From NCBI RefSeq assembly GCF_019097595.1, contig NC_080717.1, forward strand, positions 10,539,336-10,603,335: a DNA stretch of 64,000 nucleotides, given 5' to 3'. The notes beneath the pieces are model-generated. The model was given only the letters and a program-made list of their open reading frames with translations, did not search any database and was not told where the DNA came from. The stretch comes from Hemibagrus wyckioides (Eukaryota; Chordata; Actinopteri; Siluriformes; Bagridae). Numbering within the stretch: position 1 is the first letter of the stretch; every line of letters begins with the position of its first letter. The position numbers and the translations under genes are program-made. This document shows, piece after piece, positions 1 through 13,300 of the stretch.

Positions 1-1320
1 GTGTGTTTAATGAGGTGCTGCTCTACACCGGTGACTCTGCTCGAAAAGCAGCACGCTCAGTCCCTGCGGTCTCTCGCTGCAGCACGGCCCTGACTGATGA
101 AGGGCAGAAGAAGCCGCTGACTCGAAATCCTATAATTAAGGAAGTCGGGGATTAAACGGCTATTACAGTAAGGTATTATATGTTAGCCGTGCATTGTGTT
201 TTCTCAATACGATCCTCGGGAGGAAGGAGAAGTTATCATTCAGGGGACTGCACTCAGATAGCTTCCTTTTCTAATTGTATTAATAAGAAGGAAATAAATA
301 AATAAATACATTTTTGAACTCTCGCTCGCTCCATCAATCATACCTCAGAGCGGATGTTTTCAGCTCCTGAGATGACCTCTGCAGATGCAGCGATACAAAG
401 ACTGATACTGAGTCCATGCATTTAATAATATTTTAGAAAGAACACCATATAGGTAACGGAGCAGCACTGACTAGGGTAGGAACGTAAAGGAAATATATAC
501 GTGTAAAAGGATATTGTGTAATATTTAGCAAGAGTTTAAAATGGACCGAGACAACAAGGTTCATAACAATACGCCAAAGTACTGGAGCATCTTTCTGAAA
601 TGGCCGACAGAATACAACCGGTATTGTTTGACTTAGTATGCTTTCCCAAATGTAAAGAAACCACAGGACATTATACAGAAGTTAGAAGCAGAAACAATAA
701 TATTTGATATTCCATGAGCAGTAGGTGGTGCTGTTCTAAAACTGTTCATTAAGGTCAATGCAACAAAACACCCTCTGATTGGCGTGATCATCATATTTGT
801 TGATGCTTTAAAAACTAAAAAAAATACCCGAATAAATTTAGACTGCAAAAAAAATTCCATCAAACCCTCAAGGAGGGAAAAAAAAAAAATCAAAAAGCAA
901 AACATTTGTAATGGAAATGAAATTGTTTGTCTTTAGCCAAATATTCCCCTGATTTAAGATGACAGATTTCAACAGTTTTTTCATTTTTTGTAGTTTTGAT
1001 AACTGTAGCGCCACCGTGTGGCTGATCAGGGCATCCTTCAAGTCTCTAGGTCTTAAGATGTGATCAGTTTTAGAGCAAAAATATAATATTAAGCTCCTAT
1101 ACAGCATCTGATACGATGCGACACGGCGTGATGTGCTTACACACGTGCTCGTAGTCAGCCCGCAAAAAGAGCATCGCCAGTTAATGCATCACATACAACA
1201 GCGTTATTAATCTCACAGCACTGCTGGCAAACCACAGCGTTCTCTCAGAAGTGTATCGTGCCAGATTATCAGGACAGTAAGAACACTCTGGCCTGCAGAA
1301 TGAAGCACAAGAGTGAATAC
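1..1320. other. thoc2 intron 10 (left part, incomplete)
   Basis: No further thoc2 exon was found on the minus strand; the expected next block (LGLLEAL-KIGDWQ-type sequence) is absent. The stretch contains A/T runs near 870-890 and nothing else recognisable. A short piece near 985-1040 (gcgccaccgtgtggctgatc) looks like a dispersed repeat fragment. Confidence 0.6.
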
Positions 1321-4300
1321 CTTTTCATTCTTTTCCTCTTCTTTGTCTTTCTCCTTTTCTTTGTCGTCGCTCTTCTCCGACGGCACCACCACCATGGTGA
1401 GCTTGCGGGCGATCTGCTTGGCCTCCAGGATCTCCCTTTTGTGCTCCTCCACGATGCTGGAGTCCAGAGGGATCAGCTAGAGCGACAAAAAAAATAAAGA
1501 CCTAAAGCTTGGTGCCTGGACATAATCCCTATTTGCATAATCAGAAAGCCACTATGAAGGACAGGAAATTCCAGAGGAAAGATTGAGATGTTTATACTTT
1601 ATTAGAGGATTAAAAGACCGCCACTAGATGGACCGCTTACTATATGCCCTCCATAATTATTGACCTTTTTTCTAATTATTATACACCAATCAGGCATAAC
1701 ATTATGACCACCTGCCTAATATTGTGTCGGTCCCCTTTTTGCTGCCAAAACAGCCCTGACCGGTCAATGCATAAACTCCACTAGATCCCTGAAGGCACAT
1801 CCTTGAACCAGCATTAACAGTAGCTCGTCTGTTGGATCGAACCACAAGGACCAGCCTTCGGTCCCCATGGGCATCAATGAGCCTTGGCCGCCCATGACCC
1901 TGTAACCACTTCACCACTGTTCCTTCCTTGGACCACTTTTGATAGATACTGACCTCTGCAGACCAGGAACACCCCACAAGAGCTGTAGAGTTGAAGATGC
2001 TCTGATCCAGTCGTCTAGCCAAACCCTTAAGCTTGCCCATTTTTCCTGTTTCTAACACATCAACTTTGAGGACAAAATGTTCACTTGCTGCCTAATATAT
2101 CCCACCTACTAACAGGTGCCATGATGAGGAGATAATCAGTGCTATTCACAGCACCAGCCAGTGGTCATAATGTAATGCCGGATTGGTGTATAACGATAGT
2201 TATATAACAAAATAATTCTATATTTCACACATTACTTGTTTTTCTTTACTTGTTCATTAGAACTAGGTTCAAACTCGGCCATAGACTGTGCTTTCAACAA
2301 GCTCTGACTTACTGTGTGTATTATTCTTTTAAGGATGCTACTAATCCTGTATACCTGTACAATAATTCACTGCATATGCTAGGGGAATGATTTCTGTAGC
2401 ACACATATCAAAAGGCATGTTTTTATTTGGTTGATTCTCGTCATAAATTGCTACTTCCTGCTCCTCGTCCAACACTGAAAAATGATATCTTGGTTGGAAA
2501 AAAGTTGTAAAGAGACAGAAAGCATCACGTACATGTACGTAGAGATCCTCCAGGGCGATTAGATTGTGCTGGAGAAGAGCAGCGGCGACGTGGTACAGAG
2601 ACGATGGTGTTTCTCCGTTTGGTTCCTGACGAGAAAACCAGGCATTGTTACTGCACATGACATGGCCTTTAACCCTAACAGCAAACAGTATTAAAGTAAT
2701 CATGTTTAATACACAATAAGTCACTTCAGGATATTTTAAAAATCTGTCCTGTTAGATAAAAAAATAATATAACATTGTACTGCCTCAGAGAACTCTCCAG
2801 GCATGGTGCAGTTTAGTTTTTGTCCTGTTTTGGTTACTGCTGCGGAGCTAAAGCTTTTGCTCCAGTCCACGTTTTTAATCCTTCGGTCAGGCCTCGAAAA
2901 TATCTTCATGCGCTTCCTAATTAAGTCGTTAAATAGCCGTTTTAATGGTAAAACCTCGTAATTCCTTGTAATTTCATAAGCGGCTTTTGCTGCCTGATCA
3001 CAGCTGCTTTGTTAAAACCAGCACAGGGATGAAGATTTCAATGTTTTATTAGGAGACAGTTAAATATCCTTACAGCAAATGCAAAATAGTACCAAACATG
3101 TGAATTAAAATTTATTATTATTATTTAATTATAATATAAATTATAATAATTATATAGTTACACAGTAAATAACTATTTAATTATTTAATGAAATAATTAA
3201 TTATATAATTATATTATTATTTATTTTAATATTATAAATGAGGTGGGTTTTTTTTTAATTATTATTATTTTTGCCAAACAACATGCTTGATTTTATTGTA
3301 AGTTATTTTGTGTTGAATGAACTCTTCCAAGTTTTTTTTTTTTGTCATTCATTTCTGCGATCACAAAATCCTGGCCGGATTAATAAACATCTCTGTACGT
3401 ACAACACTATATAAAAAAACCCCCACACAATCTAATACCCGCGCTCGTGTCAGTACAGCTCATCTGCTGCTCCTCCTCCTCAGGCATACTACAGTGTCGA
3501 ATACACATGATGTTCGCGCTGACTAAAACCCTTTTTGAGTAATGTGACTTGTGTTTGTGTAAATCAAAAGAATGTACAAGTCAGCGGGATGAGTTTATTC
3601 TTGTTTGCTCAATAAATGAGGCAGAAATTTATGCGGTTTGGAAACGTGGACCTAAATTCAACAGCATCATCAGCTCTGTTCAGCGCAGGGAAATGGATGA
3701 CACGCTTACTAACAGCGTTTGCACACTACACACGATCCACACGAATTACTGACTGAAACGTGCTGGTGTTTGTTCAGATGTTTCTGCTGCAATAAAATAC
3801 AAATAAATAAAATACACTATGTTGCCAAAAGTTTTGGGACGTCTGCCTTTACATCCACATAAATGCGATATGGAGTTGGCCCGCCTTTTGCAGCCATAAC
3901 TGCTTCAACTCTTCTGGGAAGGCTTTCCACAAGGTTTAGGAGTGTGTGTATGGGAATTTTTGACCATTCCTCTAGAAGCACATTTGTGAGGTCAGGCACT
4001 GATGTTGGATGAGAAGGCCTGACTCACAGTCTCTACTCTAATTCATTCTAAAGGTGTTCTCTCAGGTTGAGGTCAGGACTCTGTGCAGGCCAGCCAAGTT
4101 CTTTCCTTTCACTGGAACTAAGGGGCCATGTCCAACCCCTGAAAAACAAACCAACACCAAAATCCCCCCTCCACCAAATTTACACTTGGCACAATGCAGT
4201 CAGGAAAGTACCGTTCTCCTGGCAACTGCCAAACCCAGACTCATCCTACGCATTGCCAGACAGAGAAGCGTGATTCAATTCCACTCTGTTCCAATATCAC

Positions 4301-7300
4301 TAACAGCTGGCCGTGGAATATTTTGTAGTGAGGAAATTTCACTAATGGACTTCTGGAGCTCCTGAGAGCGACCCATTCTTTCACAAATGTTTATAGAAGC
4401 AGTCTACATGCCTAGGTGCTTGATTTTATACACCTGTGGACATGGAAGTGATTGGAACACCTGAATTCAATGACTTGAAGGGGTGTCCAAAAACTTTTGG
4501 TAATAGAGTGTAAATAAATAAATTGTTACTTGTGCTTGTAAAAGCAACTCCATGAGCCGGTGTTTCCTTAAAATAATAACCAGACGTCTGAAAGCTTTAG
4601 TACTGGATCCACTGGAGACTAAACAAAACATCGTCGAAATTTTTTGGTAGTTTGAGTCCCTTAAGCTGTTGTAGAACCACTCTGGTGCTGTTCCTGTAGC
4701 CGTTTGAACACTGAGGCTTCCACAGTGCTGTTTGGATTGGATTAGTTTTAATCAGGAACATAGAGTAATGTATATCAGGCTTTTATACAGTGTTTGACAG
4801 AGGTCTGTAACTCCATCAGGATGAACCATAAACATCTCCTCAACTTGGAAATCCTACTAGGAAATTAAGCTAGTGTTTTCAACCTTGACATCACGTCAAA
4901 TCTCCCTTCATTCATTTTATACTATCAGTTTCAAGTTGTATGCCATGATACACTATCAGTATATCCAAAATCACGGCATATGAATGTCTTTGTTGAGTGT
5001 AGCATGGAATAAATTCCATTTTCTAATAAATATAATGTTTTCTTTAAAAGTTGCACTACCGGAAGGGGAAAAAAAAAAAAAAAAAAAGATGTAAAGTGAA
5101 CTCAGAACTCCAGACACGTACAAGGAATAAAAGTTGGCTACACAATTTCCTACTTCTTGTACGTCTTGAGTGACCGACGTCTCGTCCAATCAGTGGTAAG
5201 AATTCCATTCGCAAACTATACCTACCTTTTGTCTGCATTATCCTTGCGTTTTTGGATTTCTTATTTAGTTTTTGGATTTGTTATTTAGTTTTGCACTTCT
5301 CAGCCACCGTACCTTTCCCATCTGTACAACAAATTCTATTTTTATCGTCATTTTATTGGATACTTTTATTCTTTATTTTGGCCGATTTCACTAAATTTCA
5401 TACTGTGTATGATTGTGTACGTGACTTTGAATATGAAACCAGACAAAAGCAGTATTATAAAACATACTCAACGACAGCCTTGTCTAAATCATTCACATCA
5501 GTAATTCTGACAAACTGGAAAGTTAAATAATCAGCAGCAGAAATAAAGCCAGAATTCTGATGTTATATCCGATATATTCCATTACATCAAGGGGGGAAAA
5601 AAAAAAAAAAAAAAAAAAAAAAGTGTTGCCCTTTTCCTCTTCCTCATGAAGAAATGTCATGAACTGTTTAACTTGAAACAAAAACAAGCAGAAAAATAAA
5701 ATCTTTATATTGTTTGCAGGGACTTGTAAGAGAAGCGATGAGAGCTGTACTCATAACTGATGAACGTGAATCAATATGAAAATCTGAAGAAAATCTGCTG
5801 TACAGTAATTCTAAAAAAATAAATAAATAAATAAACAAAAACTGCAAGCTCCTCTGAATATTGCTGAAATATTTCAGAAAAATAAAAAGAATCCTAGAGA
5901 GACTGATTAAGGTCATGTGACGTATTAGTGCAGGTATAGGTAGTACACGTGGAATGTGCAGCATGAGGAACATGTGCATTCCCATCTTTGAGATATCTCA
6001 TGTCACTTAGAAATCGATCATAAGTACCTACAGACGTCAGACATGTCTGGAAATCAGATCCTGCTTATGTGCAGGTTTTCCGCTGTGTAAATGACACTGA
6101 TGCTGAAAGGCAAGCTCACCTGATGGAATTTGAACTTGAAGCCGAGGATGTGGCACAGGGTCTGGTGCTCACACATGTAGGACTTGATCAGAGGGATGAA
6201 GAACTCGTCCTGGTCCGAACGGCACTCGTACACTTCCAGAATGATATCTAACACGCGGTTCGGGTCCAAGTTGAAACATCCTGCACAGATAAAGGATTTA
6301 ATTTCACTAAAGAGCGGATTAGCTAATGGATTGGCATCAGAAATGTAATTTGTGCAAAAAAAAAAATATTGCTCTGATAAATCTGTAGTGACGAATGCAG
6401 GAATGCAGCAGCGGCTCTAATCTGTCAAGTTCTGTCAAGTAACCCACAGCTCACAGCGATGGAAGTAATAATATTCCAAAGTTGCAGCAACAGACTGAAT
6501 TAGTGGCTGCATCACTGAGCGTTTCTCATCGGGACAGATTACTTCTGCTTATGATTTTGTAATTACTGCAGGTCAGGGCCTCTATTACAGGCGAGGGAGA
6601 AATGTATTACCGATCGACGGAAGCGAAGATACATGAGGTTCGAGATAATACCAGGCAGTGAAAGGCAAGCGGAGCTTATGGGTCGAGTGGCGTGTAATAA
6701 AGAGCTCGGTACCTATTAGAGACTTGATGCTCTCCAGAACGAGATGGCTGGTGACGTTTCCTGAGAGATCTTGGCCCAGCTCTGTCACTAGCTTGGCGTA
6801 GCCTTCGTTCTCCTCGCGCAACAAGTTGAACTTCTGCTGTTTGTAACTGCAAGAGAAGTGAGGAGAGATTATGAGGGTGTGACAAGCGCAGATTCGTGCA
6901 TTCATTTATTTTAGACGGATTAATAACAGATCTCGGGATAACCATGGGCGAGTAGAAATCCTCAGGAAAGCTGATCTGGTTTGTTCACTACATAAGGAAT
7001 AAAACAGGACAGGGAATGCAAGTATAGGAAAATCATCAACAGCCATGTTATGTCATGAAGCTCATTATTCTCAGAATGTTCAGCAGTGCTTTATTCCTGA
7101 TAAAGGCCAGCACTCGAAGGAACAATATTTCTGTTCATTTATAATTCTGTTTCCTGTCATTGTTGGTCTTATTTCTGTCCTCTCTTTCACCGTGAAGACT
7201 TCCCCATATCAGAAAACATGAATAGTTAACACTGGAGCAAACAAAACACAAATTTCCCTCATGGGATCAATAAAGAATATCTATCTATGCATCCATCCAT

Positions 7301-10300
7301 CCATCTTCTCCTCACAAATAATGTCCATAAGAAGCAACACCATATGAGAATGAACCCTTTATCCCCATATAAATTCACCTTAAAGGTTTATATTCATCAC
7401 CACCAATCAGCTTTCAGAATTCTGCAGCGCTGTGATATTGATGGCAGTTCCAAAGCGACAGGTTAAGCTTATAAAAACCTACAATAACTTGCACCAGCAG
7501 CACAGTTTTCTTTCTTTGTGTGGTTTGCTATAACAGAGCGGGCGTTTTTTTTTTTTATTCCACATGTGTGTACTGCCTCTACAACAGCACTGCAGGGAGC
7601 CCGAGTGGCTCTTTACTGTCAGCTACTTTCAGACTGCACAATAAACCATATATTCATTACAAAAGCATCAAATATTTAACATTATTGACCACCATATCGG
7701 TGAAGTTCATTTTCCCAGTAGAGAGGCAGCAACATGGCTCCTTTTCGGGTCCAATAGCACAATTTATACTTTTTAATTCAGCTTGTATATATGTTTTGCA
7801 GAGCATAAAAGCTCAGTGAACTAAATGGAAGCATCACTCTGAGCTGTGTTTGAGATCACGTTCATTGACCTTTTACTGTTTGCTTGCTATGAAGGCAAAG
7901 AAATAAGCTGAAAAAGATGAGCGGAATTGCTTTTATTTAGCAGTTAAATGAGTCATAGGATGCATAATTAAGGCCAATTTATTCTTCAGACCTACACTAT
8001 ACTGCCAAAAGTTTTAGAACATCTGCCTTTACATGAACATGGATTTACTATGGAGTTCGCCCTTTGCAGCTATAACCACTTCAACTCTTCTGGGAAGGCT
8101 TTCCACAAGGTTTAGGAGTGTTTTTATGGGAATTTTTCACCGTTCCTCTAGAAGCACATTATTGAGGTCAGGCACTGATGTTGGACGAGAAGGCCTGGCT
8201 CGCAGTCTCCGCTCTAATTCATCCCAAAGGTGTTCTATCAGGTTGAGGTCAGGACTCTGAAGTTCCTCCACACCAAACTCGCTCATCCACGTCTTTATGG
8301 ATCTTGCTTTGTGCACTGGTGGTCAACAGCATTAAGAATCCATCATTATCTGTGATTAGCAGACTGTAAAAGTGTGCAGGAGGGTGTGAAGCTAGTTGAA
8401 CTGTCAAATACTCAAGTGTTATACATTTAATGTAACTCAACTTGAACAACTTGCCTATCTTTCTAATCTGATCTGCTGTCAATGATCAGAGCAGAAATTA
8501 GCCCTTGCTTCTTCTCTACTTAAAGAGAGTGATGCAGCAGCACTTTAATGCTTTAGTCTATGCAGCTGCTTGCTCAAACAGGTTAGCTTCCAAAGCTTCA
8601 ACTTTTACACCAACTCCGGCAACAAGGTCATCGCTGTTGGATGTAACTAGCTAAACTAACCGAGTTTTTACCCCAATTCTGAGTTGTTTTCAGGATTACA
8701 CATACACCATTGATCACTGGAACATTTCCCATTAAACATTACTGTAACTGCGCAGACACCCAGTGACATCAGAGCAGCAACCATCGACTGACTTCTCACA
8801 GGAATGACAAAAATACACCAACCAACTAATCAGCAGCACAACTGATAACTGACCCGCATCATAAACACACTGATCAGCCATAACATTAAAACCACCTGCC
8901 TAATACTGGCCCCCTTGCAACACCAAATCAGCTGGTATCAGACACCAAGATGTTAGCAACTGGTCCATTAAGTTAACAGGACCTCCATGGATCAGACTTG
9001 TTTGCTTGTCAGACTTGGTTGCATATGACACAGATGCTCGAGCTTGGAAAATTGTAAGTCATGTTCGTCAAACCATCCTTCACTATCCTTCCCTTCCCAT
9101 ACACTTTAATGATCCTTGGGTGCTCGTGACCCTGTCGTGGTTCACTGGTCATCTTTCTTTGGATCAGTTTTGGAAAGTATGGACCACTGCATACTGTGAA
9201 AACCCCAAAAGACCTCCCATTTTTAAGGATGTTCTGACCCAGTTGCTTCCAAAACATCAACTCTGAGAACCAAATTTTCACTCACGGCCTAATACACACA
9301 TACTGCCAAAAGTTTTGGGACGCCCCTCCAAATCAGGTGTTATTTTTTCGGGAGTTGTGCTTGGCCCCTTAGTTCCAGTGAAAGGAACTCTTAATGCTTC
9401 AGCATACCAAGACATTTTGGACAATTTCATGCTCCCAACTTTGTGGGAACAGTTTGGGGATGACCCCTTCCTGTTCCAACATGACAAGTTCCTTTTACTG
9501 GAACTAAGGGGCCAAGCCCACCCCCCTGAATTGAATGATTTGGAGTGGTGTCCCAAAACTTTTGACAATGTAGTGTCTCTCTCACCTCTCAACACTTACC
9601 ATAGTAACGAGGTCATGATATTCAATACCATTCATTTCACCTGTCAGTGGTTTTAATGATATGGTTTATTGGTTTATTTCAACATTTTAGCTTTTCCTGA
9701 TCAGATTCAGCTGGCAGTAAAGGAAACTGGCACAAATGGCGCCAAATCAGCACTTTTTAGATGAGTTTGTTCTGCAAAACAGAAGCGAATCAGTCGCAGT
9801 GAATGTAATTTCTTGCCCTTGGGGCAAAAACGAACACACACAAGACTTGCAAGTGGAGCTGAAGCAAAGATGATGTGAAGAATTTATTTCTCCAGCAATT
9901 TCTGCACATTTAACAGTTAGCGAGTGTGCTCGTGCGTGGGATAGGGAGGTAAATGACAAGCACAGCCCCATTCAGAGAGGTAAGCGAGCCTTCCAGTGCA
10001 GAAAGCGCTCCAAAATTGATAAGAACTCTAAGAGACAGACCGACACAAAGGCGTGAAATTAATCATTGTCAGTGGAAGCCCTGTGGAGTGCGTTGCGTAT
10101 AAAAGAAAATGAGGTGGCGGGCAAATTACAGAGTTGCAGTGCTTTCCTGACACTCACGCACAAGGCAGCGCTTCGGAAAAGGAAACAAGACAAACGCGAC
10201 AGAGGAAGACAATACAATAAATGAAAAAAGTTAAGAGGCCTTGCAGTCGTCAAATCAAAGTGGTAACACGTGGCAAGACAAGAGATTACAAGAAACATTT

Positions 10301-13300
10301 CTATTTTTTAACACTCTCCCTGTCTGACAAGTCGGCGTGAAGCAGAAAGTGGAGCAATAATGTCTGGCTCCAGCAGCCATGCACCAAACTACCAGACTCT
10401 TAGCACCAGCAATAGATTCTCACAGAACCAAAGCTAGAGTGCAGGAGCGGAGCGGTGTTCAATGATGCCTTCACTTTTCCAAACAAACATAAGATATTTT
10501 ACGAACCGGAGAGAGCTTGGAAATTAGGCTATACTTTTATTTTTTACCTTTCATTCTAGACAACTGATAAACTCTCAGAGTCGGTCCCAAGCCTGAATAA
10601 AACGGGAGGGTCGCGTCAGGAAGGACATCTTACAGTTGTAAAACCTGTGCCAAATCCAAACATGCAGCCCAAATGCGACCCCGAACAGGGAGCATCCGAA
10701 AGAACAACTAGTAACAAGTAATAAATTCAATAAGCAATATCCCAGACACAGGTTTTAATTAGTAAACTATACCCCCCTCAACCAGACACTTTACCGAAAA
10801 AACAAATGAGCAAACCTTCACTAAATGGCTGCATGGGCAAGTGGAAGGAATGGGGGAAAAAAAAATCAATCATACTTTATGAAAAGCCCTCAGTGAGCTG
10901 TGTGCCTGAAGCTTAAAAGTCTCTACACTATGCACCATGTAGTGGTGAGAAGCCCATGTCATGGCTGTGAAGGACAAACGAGGAAGACTTTTGATTTTCC
11001 TCATCTCCATAACTTGAGCTGGAGAAGTGAACTGCTCAGTTTGGGGTCACAAAGAGCGCATGAGGGACACGAAGTTAACCAGACAGACAGTGCGAGTTGG
11101 GTGTTTAAAGACGGCCAGAAAAACTCCTAGATACCCTATTCTTCATCAGAGTGCCTGAGAAAGCCAGCGTGTTAGCACTGAGCTACAAAATTTCCATATC
11201 CTGTTCTGTTCTTCTGCTATTTAAAACCCCAGCACCAGCAGGCTGTAGGGGGTCTGAGACACTCACACGCGTTAACATCCTGTGTGTGCTTCATTACCGT
11301 CTGATGCTTGTACACAATGTTCTAGGAAAAAAATCCACATTTATCAGAATGGTGCCAGGTATATATAGAGATGTACCTTTCGACTGCAGCTGAAGTGATT
11401 TTGTTCTGATTTCTGTGGTTTGTAGCTGCTACTGTTTTGCATTAATGACACTCCATACTCCGTGCTCTTTACTACACAAAACTTCTCACATTCAGGAAGA
11501 AAATTCGGTTCTCTTTCAGGGTGTTGGGCTAGAATACGCTGTGTAGGATGCAAACCAAGCACACAGGAAACTGACCTCAACTTGAAAACGGCGGATTTAT
11601 CTCGGAGCTACGATAAGCAACGTTTGATTGTGGTATAAAATTGTGATGATGTCTCAGAAATAGTCGAAAGGCTGCAATATTTTTAGCTTGACACGCTGGC
11701 TTGGCTCCCATGGTACCAGGCCAAAGAAGAGTAACCAAATTCAGCACGGGTTCTTAGGTCCGGCTCGTGTGCCGGTGGAAATAGAGTCAGCATGAAGGAT
11801 TATGGGTAATACACCAAGCCGTGCCAAACTGGCTGGTAGAAAAGTTCTATACTTCTTTGGTTGATGTCTGTAGAGCAGAAAAACCCTGAGATGCTATAAT
11901 GGCTAAAGATTTTCTTTACACGAGCATCAGTACTAACAGTTTAATAATAAAAAAAAACCTACCAGGTTTTACCCTTGCCAAAAGTTTTGGGACACCCTTC
12001 CAAATCATTGAATTCAGGTGTTTTTCAGGGGTTGGCCTTGGCCCCTTAGTTCTAGAGAAAGGAACTCTTAATGCTTCAGCAGACCAAGACATTTTGGATA
12101 ATTTCAAGCTCCCAACTTTGTAGGAACAATTTGGGCATGACCCCTTCCTGTTCCAACATGACTGTACACCAGTGCACAAAGCAAGGTCCAAAAAAACATG
12201 AATGAGCGAGTTTGGTGTGGAGGAACTTCTATCGGGTCGAGGTCAGGACTCTGTGAACACCTTTGGGATGATTTAAAGCAGAGATTGTGAGTCAGTCCTT
12301 TTTATCCAACATCAGTGCCTGACCTCAGCAATGCGCTTCTAGAGGAATGGTCAAAATTCCCATAAACACACTCCTAAACCTTGTAGAAAACCTTCCCAGA
12401 AGAGTTAAAGCTGTTATAGCTGCAAAGGGTGGGCCAACTCCATATTACATTCATGTGCATGTAAAGGCAGATTTTGGCAGCATAGTGTATGAAGCATGTT
12501 ATGATTGGCTAATTAAATTGTAGGTTAGCAAAGCCACCATGGAGCTGGATGTCACCTGATCAGCAGTCGTGAGTCACCTATCCAATGAGCAGATGACTTT
12601 GCCGTAGATAAATGTAAACGCCATTTTAGTTACAGTTCCTGTTGAACCCCAGCCAGCTTCACGTTCCTTCCTTTCATTTGTCACTTGTCATCTGTAGGTG
12701 CCAATTTTCAATCATTTAAAAGGCCACATTTTCTAATTTTAGCCTAATTGTCCTCCTGATGCTGGTATAAATTCATTCTGCTAATTAAGGCGATGGATCA
12801 AAAGTTTTCGTACCTTAAGTCTGATTTATACAGCTGCCACCATGGCCTTCCACCACTTTATTAGGTACACCTGTTCATTCCGGCAGTTATCCAATCAGCA
12901 AAGTCATGCAGATAGCCTTAAAATCAGGTAAAGACTCTGAGCTGAGGAAATCACATGGCTGTCGGTGAGAGCCGGGCTGGATTGAGCATTTCAGAAACTC
13001 CTGATCTTAGATCCATGCGGATGTCAAGGGGTGTCCAATCTTACCCAGAAAGAGTCGGTGAAGGTGCAGGTTTTCATTCTAACTAAGCAGAAGCCACACC
13101 TGAGTCTGCTGAAAGCCAAGATCAACTGATTAAACAAGAGGAATCGGGTGTGGCTAAAGCTTGATTGGAATGAAAACCTGCATATATGCCGGCTCTTTGC
13201 AGATAAGACTGGACATGCCTGGTCAGGATGGAAAAATCATCCTGTTTTTTTTTTTTTGATGCACATAGTCAAAGGAGGTTCAAGCTGACATGAAGGCTAC

